DNA of 64,000 nt from Aphrophora alni (lineage: Eukaryota > Arthropoda > Insecta > Hemiptera > Aphrophoridae). The position numbers and the translations under genes were made by a program. A model generated the notes under the pieces. That model was not told the DNA's origin, did not search any database, and saw only the letters and a program-made list of their open reading frames with translations. The stretch spans positions 43,394,368 to 43,458,367 of the forward strand of contig OY740768.1 of the NCBI GenBank assembly GCA_963513935.1. The letters run 5' to 3'. Positions 33,691 to 45,429 of this stretch are shown piece after piece (within the stretch, counting starts at the first letter, position 1; each line of letters starts with the position of its first letter).

Positions 33691-35160
33691 TATTTTATAG
33701 TGTTTAAGTCGCATTGGACCGGCTTCTTTCTACTAGGGTTATGAAATACGTCTCAATTAAGCAAAATAGATGCGGTATTTGTGCTTATTGTATTGGCGGT
33801 TTGGACATGAATTATAATAAAATTAGTATTTTGATTGAATATAATTTTGTTATTATTCTTTATAAACAAAATAAATTATTAACACACAGCATTTTTCACC
33901 CACATTTCTAAATAAATTTCGTTAAGAAAGTTCAATGTTTCTTGTTTTACATTCAATTTTGTTCATCCAAGGACGAAATTAAATCAATTTGAATAAAGAT
34001 TTATGCTAATATTGACTGCCACTCAGTAAATGCCACAACTCGTCCTATGACTTATGAAGCATAAAAGTCAACTAGTTATGGTTTGAAACCTACGTAATCA
34101 CAAAGGTGATGCAATGATCACACAATTTGTCTTATGATTTACTAATAGGTTACATTAAGTTATTACAAGGTGGTTCCGTATTAACGGAGATTAATAATGG
34201 TTGGAATAATAATTTATAACGGTTGTCATTGGCACCTTTACTAATTAGGCGGCTTAGGCACTTGTTTATTGCACCCTTAACAAATTGGATTAGTCCTACC
34301 TTAACCTTACCTTCATCGTATAAGTAGGGTACATTGATTTACTTTCAAAAAAAATTAATTGAATTTAAATATCCACTTATTTTTCACCACATAATACTGA
34401 TGCTACTGATGTTTTTTACGACAAAAAAGAAGGGAGTTAAAAATCTAAAAGAGAAATAACTAAAACAAAGAAATCGTTACAATTATAACCTCAATATTAG
34501 AACAAGTAGCGCTAGAATAGAAATGTTATTAGATATCAGTCCAATTTAGCAAGCAATTTGGACATTAGTAATCATGGTAAATGTATAAAACGGCTATCAA
34601 ATTAACAAATTGAGTTACAATCCTTACTTTGAAAAATAAACATGTTGTATTAGAGTGTATTTTTATTTTTTTACCTTAAAAAATGAAAATGAGAAATACT
34701 AAATACACTTTATAGGTTATGTCACGGATATAGATATATAGTCTACTGAAGTAATTATTCAGATAAATGAGCTTCTGATATTGTACAATATAGTAATTGT
34801 CGATAATCGATCAGATTAATGACGTTCAATACGCATGCGTCATACTATAGTGATCTTGTGTGATTACATGTGTTTCAATATTTATTAATTGATATAATAT
34901 GTAACCTAACCTTTCTTGTTTTTTTCGTTGGAGACAGGTTACGTAATTTTAATCTTTGTTTAACTTATTTACACACGATATTACAAGTATCGGAATTGTC
35001 ATTTGAATATAACTATAATGGCTCATATGACGTCCAATGTACATGCGTTATACAATACCTGAATCTTGATTATTTTCCTCCTGTTTGTTTAATAAATGCC
35101 TAATCATTATTAAATATTATAGTCTCTTTTATATTAATATTATAAACATCTTGATTAAAA
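33691..35160. other. No gene seen
   Basis: AT-rich. Frames of 65-77 codons at 33,714 and 34,870 lack Kozak, splice and motif support. Confidence 0.45.
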
Positions 35161-35164
35161 TCGT

Positions 35165-35335
35165 TTTATCTAGAAATGAAGAAAACACTCTAAAGAAAGC
35201 CCTCAAACACTCTAATAACGTAAGGGTTGGGAGAGAACAAGAGTTGGTCAAGAGAAACCTGAGAGGAAAGATGAAATAGAGGGATATATAAAGCTAGGTT
35301 CCCTCATTGTAGTGAGCTCCTGAGGGAGATGTTAG
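35165..35335 (+). repeat. Dispersed repeat S, copy 4
   Basis: Shares GTTGGGAGAGAACAAGAGTT, AGAAACCTGAGAGG, AAAGCTAGGTTCCCTC and GTAGTGAGCTCCTGAGGG with copies 2 and 3; the left portion is lost. Confidence 0.7.
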
Positions 35336-35940
35336 ATATTTATGTCGATGGTTAAAATGTAGTCAATGTTTTATTTTTTAACACTGTCCTGCAATTTATG
35401 TTTCAATTTAACGATTAAAAATATATTCTTCCGTAATTATTATGTCGAAATTTCACTGTTAAAAATTAGTTTCTTTTTAAATAGAGTTTAAAAGTGACAG
35501 TTTTAGAAGTGAATATGGAACGTCTCTTTACAACTAACCTTCCTTCTTTGTGTACCTCCTCTATAAGAATGTACCAGTACCGCTATAATTAATTAATTAA
35601 TTGACCGCTATAATTATTTATTTGTTGTCTGTCAACCTCTCTTAATTTTATTTGTAATGAATAATGAATGGAATATATTTCCAAGCGAGAAAGTTTACTG
35701 ACATTTCGTTTGCAATTTGTTGTAAATAATCTATCTGTTTATATAGCTTAGTGATAAGTATTTTTTGTATCAAGTTGGTTAACATAACCTAAATAATTTG
35801 ATTTGTTAATATTTTATCACAACACAAATTTTAAGAGTCTAACGCAACACACAATAATAGAAAATATAATAAATAATTAAAAAACATTATTTGGAACATT
35901 TAGATATTTGAATATCTTCAAAAAATAAATTAGATTAAAT

Positions 35941-35980
35941 GTGTCTGTGTGTGTGCGCGCGCGTGCGCGCGCGTGTGTGT
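35941..35980. repeat. Alternating GT/GC microsatellite
   Basis: TGTGTGTGTGCGCGCGCGTG-type purine-pyrimidine alternation, a sequence class able to adopt Z-DNA. The frame reading Arg/Ala/Cys through it is not a gene. Confidence 0.9.
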
Positions 35981-36950
35981 ACCTGTGGTCAGATTTTTGT
36001 TCTATTATTCAAATTTCGTTTATATGCTCGGTAAATAAATCTTCGTACAATTTCGTTAACCAGAAAAGTTTCACAGCTTCTAATTTTAGCTCATTTTACG
36101 GAGATTTATGTTCCGCATATAACGATGATCAAATGATTGTGTTTTCTATTAGGCCTATACAAAAATTAAATAGTTATTACTAAATAAATAAAATTGATAA
36201 ATATATAAAATAAAAGTTAGGAATAAACCTGCAATAATTATTGAAACTTCAGCTGAATTTTAGTCGATACAATTTAGTAAATAATGATTAGATAATGATA
36301 TCACAGTAACCTCCGGTTTTTGCAGTTTTTATCTACTCTTTATTTCCTAGGTTGAAATAATAATCAATAAATTTCAAAATTACTGTTGCTCGAAAATATA
36401 ATACATTAAACAACAAATAATGTAATCCTGTTGATAGTCTGTAATCCAATTGATACAGAAAGAAATTCCCATTTTTCGTGTCAGGAGCCGATTTTGTTTT
36501 TCAAATTGTCTTGAACTTTTCCAATTGGCTTCAAAATGCTTCACATAGTTGTCTTTACGGGCATTAAAAAAAAAAACAACATAAAATGGACTCGTGTTGG
36601 TTTAGCGGAATGAGACATCCAATAAGTTATACAATGAAGGACTATGTAGAATTTGCTATAGACCTGTACCTAGCATAGAAACATATATGTTTTGTTCAGT
36701 TTGAGAAGTGAAACGTTCAATTTCGTAATCTTAAAGTACAACTCAATGTATGACTCTAAAATCATAAATAAGTAAAACTGCAAAATACACGAAAAGAAAT
36801 TTTGAAATATATGCTTTCAGTGAATATTGACAAGTGGGGATATTTTCGTTTTTACAACTTTCACGCAGACGTACATTTAACATTCCATGATTCATTGCAG
36901 TTAAAGATAAAAACCAATTTGTGTTTACATACTTAGTACGGTAAGTTGTT
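35981..36950. other. No gene seen
   Basis: AT-rich, no supported exon or transposon end. Confidence 0.45.
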
Positions 36951-37420
36951 CATGCACGACACTAACAGGGTCGTGACATCTCTCTCGCTCTAATAGCGTG
37001 CATTGGCCAACTTAAACCACTTCTGCACAGATAAGACCGCTTGCGTCAAAGAAGCTGTATCCTATTATGTACTTGCTAAGAGACAAATATTTCCGTTTTA
37101 ACGTCTATATAAGATTCAAGACCAACTGAAATGTTTCGATCTTTCAAAGATTGTCGGTTGCCGTCTGACAGTTATTTTATGCTTTTAGGTTGAAGGCAGA
37201 GTAACAGTGTAATGGTCTTGAAATCAATCTGCAAGTGGCTATGGCGCCAACATGTTTGGGTAATCTATTGTTTGAAGGAGATATTTCTGTTTTAATAGAA
37301 CACCGTCGAGAGTGTGTAGGTGGTCCAAGTCGATATCTCGTGTGCACTTGGAATGAGCAGTAGTTGTGAATTGTTGCTTTATGCGAACAATCCATTTTAA
37401 TTTCTCGCCTACTATAGAGT
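36951..37420 (+). promoter_or_regulatory. Candidate promoter and non-coding first exon of the coiled-coil gene
   Basis: This GC-richer block (CpGs, TCTCTCTCGCTC) holds a TATA-like CTATATAAG at 37,103-37,111 and, about 300 bp downstream, a strong donor AGA|GTAAGT at 37,419. It is the nearest promoter-like segment upstream of the exon at 39,158, whose acceptor shows that at least one upstream exon must exist. Two - strand frames overlap the block but have no splice support. The link to the gene is inference. Confidence 0.25.
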
Positions 37421-37574
37421 AAGTTATGCGATAGGTCAAAAAACCAGTGTTGAGTGTTTTCCCGTTTTGAAGTCCTCTAGGTTCAAAAATAGTTTTGGGC
37501 TTGATGTCTGTCTGTCTACCAGTCTGATGTCTGTCCTCAGTGCAGATTTATCTGATTTTAATCAAATTTATAAA

Positions 37575-37810
37575 TAAATATTGAGCTTGACTTGTGAGAT
37601 AATATTAGATAAAATAAAAATTGAACACAAGATCTCACAAAAGTTAAGTTTTCCTAATCAAACGCGTTTCAAATTAACGCGTTAATATTCATCCTCAGTG
37701 ATACATGAGCTACATTAACAAAACAATATGGCGACTTTGTCGTTGAAATTCGTTTGATTAAAAAACGTAATTTTTGTGAGATATTGTGTTCGAGTTTTTA
37801 AAAATCTTTT
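37575..37810 (-). mobile_element. Penelope-like pLTR unit, second copy
   Basis: Begins TTGAGCTTGACTTGTGAGA like the 29.4-kb unit. The left part reads (on -) hammerhead, then ..AAACTTAACTTTTGTGAGAT; the right part (37,745-37,800) carries on + TTGTCGTTGAAATTCGTTTGAT and TTTTTGTGAGATATTGTG, an inverted partial copy. It is therefore again an inverted pair of pLTR pieces, more diverged than the one at 29.5 kb. Confidence 0.6.
37657..37702 (-). ncRNA. Hammerhead ribozyme-like motif, second copy
   Basis: In - strand order: ATCA (stem I), CTGAGGA (fits CUGANGA), a stem II zone built on the palindrome TTAACGCGTTAA, GAAA, palindromic ACGCGT as stem III, then T as cleavage base (GUU), then TGAT closing stem I. 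The cleavage base and the shorter stem I (4 bp) make it weaker than the 29,497 motif, but every core strand is present. Confidence 0.5.
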
Positions 37811-39157
37811 ATTTAATCAAATTTGGAATGTGGGCATATATATATATTTTGATGGCTTTGTTTTTTATTTCATTTATTGGATAACTTTTTTTTTGTAAGT
37901 ATCTGCCATACTTCAGATTTTCCCGAAAACTTATAAAATGATTTTGATCGCATTATTCTAAAATGTAACTATAACTACCCAAACAAAAAGTATTGGTCAC
38001 CATATCTTAAAAAACCCAAGTAGGTGTTTTATTGTTAAACTTTTTTTTTTTTTAAATCGGCCAAGAAGCTATTATGAAAGATGTAATTTCTCAAAATTGG
38101 GTTTATCAATTTTATAATATTTTTATATAATTTAAAAATTAATTACCTAAATCAGTGTAATAAATTTAAATAATACAAAAATACCTTTAGGGAATAATTT
38201 TCAAAAAATGAAAACGAATCAAGATTTTTTTCCTTTTAAATAGATTTCATCTTATTATATTTATACGGTACTTGTGTATTACATGGACCTCTCCCCTCCC
38301 TCATGTTTCGTACACCAAAAACGCCATAATCTTACATCTTATTTTTTTTTTGATAAATGCAAAACGTTCACAAGGTGCATTCCTTCAACAAGGGCAAATA
38401 ATCTCAATAATAAAACATATTATTAACTATTTTTCACATATACAGTAGAATAGAGACATTTTCAAGGGAGATGGGATCGAATATTACTTTTGATTATTTG
38501 GTTCGGTGTGTGATAAAGTTATTGCAATGTTTTGTTCCATTTATTGTTCATTTATCTAATTTCTGTCAAAAAATAAAATCGATTGAGAAACAAAACTGTT
38601 TTTATTTTCTGTCTCTATTTTTGATTCTTAGAGAGCTCCGTAAATTATTATTCAATTCAGTTTCCATATGTTGCTTGATTGTGTCGTGCCTTTTTCACCA
38701 TATTCAAGTCATGTTTTTCTTATGAGATTTTTATCTCCAACAATTAAATAGCCGCCAAATTGCAACGGGTGAAAGGATTGCTTATGTTAAAGGAAATACT
38801 GAGGACAACATAAAAAAAAGTTGGAGGTACTTTTAATTTTTTTTAATATAAATAATTTGCTTGTTAGTGAATAATAAATAAACATTTCTCCTAAAAGCTT
38901 AAAGGGGAAATTTTAAAGTGATAAAATTGATAGCAAAATGTAACATTTTGTAACGTGTATGAGATACGCTTTTAAATTATTGTTTACATAAACAAACTTA
39001 TACCAAGCCTCTTTTTCTTTTGTGCAATATGTTTTATTTTTAAGTTTTACATTAGTAAAAAAAAATTTAGTTTTAATTATTTTTAACCCCATAATGTGTT
39101 ATATGGAATGCCAGTCTATTCTCTGTATCATAAAATGTAATATTATTTTGTCTTTAG
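37811..39157. other. AT-rich DNA upstream of the coiled-coil gene start exon
   Basis: Probably first intron of the + strand gene if the promoter lies near 37.1 kb. An 84-codon frame at 38,471 is low complexity and unsupported. Confidence 0.4.
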
Positions 39158-39438
39158 AGACCAGAAACAGAGCATACAAGGCGCAGATAAGAAGTTCGGC
39201 AGCCGAAGATGGCCACCAAACTGCGTACACAAGAAGTCGCAGCCTTGCGCAGAGCTCTAGATAGCGAACGTTATGCTACAAAAATAGCTCAAGAGAAGAA
39301 TGCTGAACTACAGAAGGCGCTTGAGAGCGAGCGAAGCGCTATACGCGTGCTTCGTAGAGATATCGCTGTACAGATTAAAGCAGCGAGGGAAGAAGAATGT
39401 AATAAATATACCGGCGTCATAGAGCAACTAAAAACTAG
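39158..39438 (+). CDS. Coiled-coil protein, exon with start codon (JAKMIP-like?)
   Basis: The exon follows acceptor TTTTGTCTTTAG and ends at donor TAG|GTTAGT. The coding part starts at ATG 39,209 (AAGATGG, a good Kozak context) with an in-frame TAA 21 bp upstream, so 39,158-39,208 is 5' UTR. It encodes 76 codons plus two bases: MATKLRTQEVAALRRALDSE.. to ..QLKT, amphipathic heptads rich in Leu, Glu, Arg and Ala with no Pro or Gly-rich break. The pattern ALESERSAIRVLRR..REEE.NKYT..IEQLK aligns without gaps, by eye and from memory, with the N-terminal coiled coil of vertebrate JAKMIP proteins (Janus kinase and microtubule interacting). Coding status is strong; the family name is tentative. Confidence 0.88.
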
Positions 39439-42400
39439 GTTAGTAAAAACATAGCTTACAACAATTATTCTAAACTAGGACATACTCGCGTCACGTGCCA
39501 TAGCAGCTGCTCACGACGTGACTCGCTCCGTTTATTTGCCGATATCAATGTTGGGTTTCGATTTTTATAATGAAATTCTAGTCATCACCTACGTGGATTC
39601 GAAAACCGAGCTTATGATTTTCATTTAATTACGATATTCCATATTTCTGATAGAAAGTACAATTGATTTGTATAAAATCTTCTGCCATTCCTTGCATTAT
39701 CTTAACTACTGACGGGCTTCCAATTTATTCCATTTTGTAAGGAGTTTTTCTTATGACGACTACTTGGAGGGACGAAGCAATATATAAATATCTTTCATCA
39801 GAATCACGTCAGCAAAAGTTAAGACATTATTTGTAATGACAGAAAAATGTACACAAATCAATTATATTTTTCCACCGATCTTATTTGTAATGAAGAATTT
39901 TGTCACTTTTTTTGACATTTTTGAAGTGAGTTGTTATGGATGTGTAATTTTCCATGATTCGGTTCCAGTAAACATATCTTCTAAAATGCTTAATTTTCCA
40001 TCTATCAGTCTCATTTTGTTTTAAAAAAAATTATATCTTCAGAAATGGATAGGTATATACATTTTATGTTACCTTTTACTACTAATAATTGAAAACTACA
40101 GTTTTATCTTTACATTTTCAAAGTGGCAATTAAAACATTTTTTTAATGCTAACCATTTGAAAAAGTTAAATTACAACAAAATACAAGAAACATATATTTA
40201 TGTATTTAAAGAAAGCCTAAACTTGATTTGCTTGTGCCTTAAACGTAATTTCCTATTTTGTTTGACGAAATTAAAAACGACGGTCAAAGTTAGTTTTTTT
40301 TTGTTTTGTTTTTCTTTTCGGAAAAACAGATTTCTTTTAATTGCGATTATGTGCACTGATCAAACTTCACACTTCACCAACATATGAATGAAATCGGACT
40401 GGTAATTTTGAGAAATTACGTTATTTATAACACACCAGTTTTTACCGATAATTCACGAACCGACAACATACGATTTATTTGGATTCTTAGGGGTTACATT
40501 AAAAAAATATTAAAATAGATTTTGATAAAATCAGAATTTTGTGTTTTATGTGAAGTTATTTTAAGTTAACGAAAGTTCAGAGAGATGGCCTAATATGTAT
40601 ACATACCAAATTTTATTACCATCAGCCCAAACGTTTGGTTTGTAAGGCACTGCACAGACGACAGACAGGTTGTTGGACTCAGAATTTCAAAACTGATATT
40701 TCCCACCGAACGCATTACACAAATTTCTCAAACAGAATGACTGGCGTGCCATGTTATGATTTGATGTTTGATATATTGTATGGATGTATATTATAGCGTG
40801 TATATATTTATTAGAAGATTAAACCGTTTGCATGCATAAAAATAAACAATTAAATTTAATATATTTGTGTCTGTTTTTCTTAATCAATCGAATTTTGAAT
40901 TTTATTCGATTGTTTTAAATTTCGGTGTATAGGCTCAGGTTTATGAATCATTGGATATGTTTAACAGAAAAATCGGTTGATATATTATTCGTAATTGCTG
41001 CTAATTTTCAATTTTCACCCATAAATCTTACGTCTTATTATAGACTTTTTGTACAACTTTAAAATATGTAACAAAAGATGTCCAAGGGAGTAGCCTACTA
41101 TGTGCCTAATCTATCTTTCCCTCGCGTCTAAGAAAACCTTTTGGTAACTGTTTTCCCAACAAACACTCATGTAAATTTCATCAAAATATAGCAATAATAA
41201 AAGTGTGCAAATTAATAAAATTTATTTTATATTAAATGCATAAAAATAAATAGGACTCGGTGTTTTATTAAACAGCGTGTTAAATAAATCTCGGAACTGC
41301 TTAATATTTTTTTAGCCACTGTAAAGCTTTGCACATTGTTAATGGATACCAAAACCTATTACGTATTCAGTGGACTGCTACCTTTTCAGGGGGACGCCCC
41401 ACAAGGAGAAAGTAGGAAATCTTAAATGAGAGCATAGGTCGAGTTGTACATCGAATTAAAGGGCTTTATGAGTAGAATACAATGCCGTAAACCGGACAAC
41501 AAAAGCTTCACCCTAGCTAAAATAGCGTGGGTTTAAAGTTCATATTAGCTACAACGTAAGGTATGTAGAAAAAAGCTTAATGTTTACTAGGTAGAAGTTA
41601 TGATATGAAAACTTTGCAAATCAATATCTGGATGAAAAACTATTTTTTAAACGGCTAACTGGCTCTTTATCTCCAATGGGGATCGGCCCTCAAGGAGTCA
41701 ATAGGAAATATTAAATTCAAGCATATATTGAAATGTGTATCAAATTGAAGATCTTTATTAGTAGAATAGAATGCCGTAAATCCGAACTCAAACGAACAAC
41801 CGAGCCGAAAATAACACCCTTTCAAAGATTACTTAAATTTGCAATTATTAGATAATTGCAATGAAGTCCATGGCAGTTTGATTATTCATTCACATTCAAA
41901 ACTAGACCAATTAATGATTGTTTCATCTAAAGCAAGTATGTTTCCTGTTTGCGGGAATACCCACTATCAGTCACACAGAACTTTTTCTTTTAGGCCTATC
42001 ATGGTTAATCCATTTTCCTTGTTTGATTTAATATGAACTATGACCCACGCTATTTTAGCTAGGATGAACCTTTTTAGGTCGGGTTTTCGGCATTGTATTC
42101 TACTCATAAAAGCTTTTAAATTCGATGTACAACTCGATCTATACTCTCATTTAATATATCCTACCTACTTCTTGTGGGCCTTCCCCTTTGGAAAGGTCTG
42201 AATGCGTACTAAAATAGGTTTTGGTGTCTATTAACAATGTGCAAAGTTGTAGCTGTAATGGTTAAATAAGCCGTTTCGGGACTTATTTAACACGCAGTAT
42301 AGGCCTACAAATATATATTTACAAAAAATAAATATTATAAATTTAGTTAAAATGGACTGATAAAATTGACTAATATATATTACGAAATAATACGCGATTG

Positions 42401-42674
42401 GTCTAATATAAAAAGCCAAAGTTATTTCTTTAAGTTAAGTTATGATATGAATATAATTCAAAGTTTGTTAAAGTTGAATTAAGTTATAAGTTCAACAGCA
42501 ACTTAGAGTCCATGGATTCTTAATGGGTAATTTGTTTCCATTTAACATTCTCCTAATGTAAATGTAAATTAGAAACTTGACGATACTATAAGTTCCAAAT
42601 ATCAGACCTGTTTGTTTGTCATACACACTTAACTTATAACTTTATGATTGTCAATCGTATATCTGTTCTTTTAG
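39439..42674 (+). other. Intron 1 (phase 2) of the coiled-coil gene
   Basis: Donor GTTAGT, acceptor TGTTCTTTTAG, 3,236 bp. It contains a foldback transposon at 41,273-42,297 and an isolated fragment GCACTGCACAGACGACAGAC near 40,650 that recurs near 54,666 and 58,090. No further exon was recognised. Confidence 0.8.
41273..42297. mobile_element. Foldback MITE with a third internal arm copy
   Basis: The ends are CAGCGTGTTAAATAA (left) and, inverted, CTGCGTGTTAAATAA (right), with TA just outside the right end. Arms 41,273-41,560 and 42,030-42,297 are inverted. The centre holds another direct, diverged arm copy (about 41,655-41,850) including GCCGTAAATCCGAACTC and ACAACCGAGCCG. Internal blocks match the element at 56,079-56,705 (ACAATGCC..AAATCCGAC, CACAAGGAG). 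No transposase. Confidence 0.8.
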
Positions 42675-43122
42675 AATGACGCTAGGACAATCAGAAGCTG
42701 TAGAAATGCAAAAGGAGTCCACAGCTCGAGCACTAGCAGCGGAATTTCAAAGAGAAATGCACGCTCGTGAAGAAGAGTTGAAGAAAGAAGCAAGGAAACA
42801 AATCCTCCTTCTGCAAGAACAGTTGAAAGAAGCAGTGAAGAGTCAACAGCAGGATATTGCTCAAAGCGAGAAGGATGCTTTGATACATTCATTACATGCA
42901 GAGTACCAGAGGACACTTCACTCAAAACAAGAGGATTGGAAACGTGAAACCAAACTTCAAGTAGAGATTGTAACATCTCAACTAAGAGAAGCGCAGCGAC
43001 AATGTCAAGAATTAATGGCTAAACTGGCCACAACAACGAACGATGCCGAACAAACACAAAAACTACGACAAGATATAAATACGTTGAAAATGCTAAATAA
43101 GGAATTGGATGAAAAAGTTCAG
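42675..43122 (+). CDS. Coiled-coil protein, exon 2
   Basis: One base completes the codon split by intron 1 (AG|A, Arg), then 149 codons follow to the donor CAG|GTAAAG. The sequence from MTLGQSEAVEMQKESTARAL to ..NKELDEKVQ is continuous heptad-repeat coiled coil, rich in Glu, Lys, Gln and Ala, with no Pro or Gly-rich break. The reading frame runs on into the intron for a few codons before a stop at 43,138. The exact phase match with both neighbouring exons is the main evidence that these belong to one gene. An antisense open frame over the same bases is a shadow. Confidence 0.93.
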
Positions 43123-43406
43123 GTAAAGTTAACTCAATGATTTATTCTATTTTTTTAGGAACATTTGCTAAGGAAATAACGTACTGTGTTCTCAGAACCA
43201 AACTTTATGACTCTAGAAATAATGTAGATTAAAATTGATATAGGTATTATTGGTAATTGCGATAAATTTATATTTTAGTAAGTAATACATATGGAAATTA
43301 TAATTCATCCCTTTTTGGACAATAAGACAACTCTTGAAATTCTTCGCTTAAAGAAACGTATGAAAATCTTATATGTAATTTGAGATCAATTTCTTTAAAT
43401 AACCAG

Positions 43407-44154
43407 TAAAGGTCGATTCACACACATCAGTCTAGTCTCAGTACCGTCACAGTCCCGTCACAGTTCAGTCTCAGGGCATCAGAGATTTTCGTCAGTCAGT
43501 TTTCCGTCAGTTGGTTCACAGTCAGGCGAATTTCGATGTATGTTAACTGGAGGAGTTTCCATACCTCCCGAAACGTAGTGTAGTTTTAAACACTAGAAGC
43601 GATAGGAAAGTCTAAATAATTTAAAACTAAACATGTATTTACATTGTTATTTTATAAATTTTAGTTGGAATAAAAATATATAATGGGGTATTTTAAAATT
43701 TAATATATTTTTTTAGTAACTAAAAATAACAAAAAATAATCACTATCTCTACTCATTTCGGCACCTATCTTCTCCCAAATGTCGTTTTTTGCAGACGTGT
43801 CCATATACTTTTGGTCAGACAGATCATACAAAACTTGATGTTGGCGAACACATTCTATCAACTTTTCGTCATTCATCTTGATATTAAATAATAACATAAA
43901 AACTAAACAGAAGTCTATAAAATGTTGTCAGCCCGTCCGTCAGGCGTCCGAACAATCCTAAAATATCGGTGAGAAGAAATATAAAAATGACTGACTGACG
44001 CCGGAAGAGCGACTGATGGACCGGCGCCGGAACTGCGCCTGATCAGTGTAGACATCGCAACGGAAAATCCATTTAAGAATACATTTTTAGACTGTGACGT
44101 GACTGATATGACTGACCTGTGACGCGCCTGAACTGATGTGTGTGAAGCGGCCTT
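43407..44154 (-). mobile_element. PIF/Harbinger-type non-autonomous element with MADF exon
   Basis: Terminal inverted repeats: AAAGGTCGATTCACACACAT at the left and, inverted, AAGGCCGCTTCACACACATC at the right. Inside both ends are many GTCAG/CTGAC motifs (GTCACAGTC, ACTGACTGACG). The flanks are TAA at the left and TAC at the right, near a 3-bp TWA-type duplication but not exact. On the - strand the element carries the start of a MADF-domain gene. Harbinger elements encode a transposase and a separate Myb/MADF-like DNA-binding protein; here only the second survives, in part. Confidence 0.7.
43751..43876 (-). pseudogene. MADF DNA-binding domain fragment (Harbinger partner protein)
   Basis: From the ATG at 43,876 the - strand encodes MNDEKLIECVRQHQVLYDLS followed by DQKYMDTSAKNDIWEKIGAE, about 42 residues. 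It shows the MADF signature: LI..V...P/Q.LYD.S...Y.D...K...W..I. A full MADF domain is about 85-90 residues, so only the first two helices are present. The frame then runs into AT-rich DNA, either through a lost splice to a deleted exon (a GTAGAG follows ATGA) or by truncation. Not expected to be functional. Confidence 0.75.
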
Positions 44155-45429
44155 ACTATAAAATTCAAGTTGTATAAAATATAATGCCTGTAAAAATATA
44201 AATAATATATCATTAATCTTAGCTCATCAAATATATGGCAGAATTTTAATGTGCATTATTTATTATCAGATTATCTCTAAACTTGGTTAAAGATCGAATC
44301 TATCTGTGTGACGATTTTTAAAGAATTATTGGGTGTTCATGTTTTCCAGTTCAAATAAGAGAAAAAACAAAAAAGTTACTGTCAAATTTTTTGTTTAAAG
44401 TCAAAAAAAAAAAATCATGGAAATAGTGAGTTATATGAAACAAGAAATACTAAAAACTGTATGTATTTCAATTCTCTGTTTTTAGGAACAGTTTTTTCAT
44501 AGCATAGTGTTACCTCTATGATCCCTTTATATGGATTTTATTGTACAGCTTTTCAAAGACGTCAAATAATATGTTTTAACTGTATTTTTTTTTATTAATA
44601 AATAAAATAAAACTATATATATATATATATATATATACTGTATATGAATATAAAATAAACTCCATGTCGGAATTATTTTATCATCTCTACTAATCTTAAG
44701 TTGGACTAATTTTTAAGCTTTTAATTTTTTTCAGTGGTTTAGTTGTGAATTACAGAGCCTGTTTTACTAGTTAGGAATCCAATTCAAGAACTACTTTTAA
44801 GAATATATTTTCCATTAGAATGAAAAACAAACAGAGAAAGTTAGTACAAAATATATGTTCAGAATAATAATAGTCAAGGGACTGGCTAGTTTTATCATTA
44901 TATATAACGAAATCATATTTTTTTCATTTCTGAAGTTTTCTCCATAATTTTACAATAGAAGCAAAGTAAAACTCGCCTTTACTATATTTTTTACTTTTTC
45001 GTGGTATAAAAACAAACAACCTCTGTATTAGTTGTGCACATCCAAGGAAGAGATTGGTGGTAACAACATGAAATCTGTTCGTTGAGCCTTTGGGTTGTAA
45101 AGACAATATGTCCTTCGATTCTTTTATGAATTTGTTCTTACTAATGTGTACGTTTGAAATGAAAAGAAATAAACATTTAAATGTCGTCTATAAACCTTAA
45201 AAAGTGTCAACTTAATATGTTAACAGTATACTTTGAAAATATCACGTGTAAAAACTAACAAAAGAAAAAAATAATGAAAGGGTCAAACCAATCGTATGCT
45301 AAAACCTTACAACTTGGGTCCGTTGGCATGGATGTAAGGACAGTTAATTTTATGAAGTCGAAGTTTTTAAACGACCTAATTACCAACACATTAAAGTCTT
45401 CACAAATAAACATACATATTTGTGATAAA

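Noticed and set aside
37177..37439. Two overlapping - strand frames of 66 and 72 codons
   Set aside because: Two frames overlap in the same GC-richer block with no splice support; the block is better explained as promoter or first-exon sequence of the + strand gene.
42671..42976. 101-codon antisense frame over exon 2
   Set aside because: It is a shadow of the well-supported coiled-coil exon on the opposite strand.
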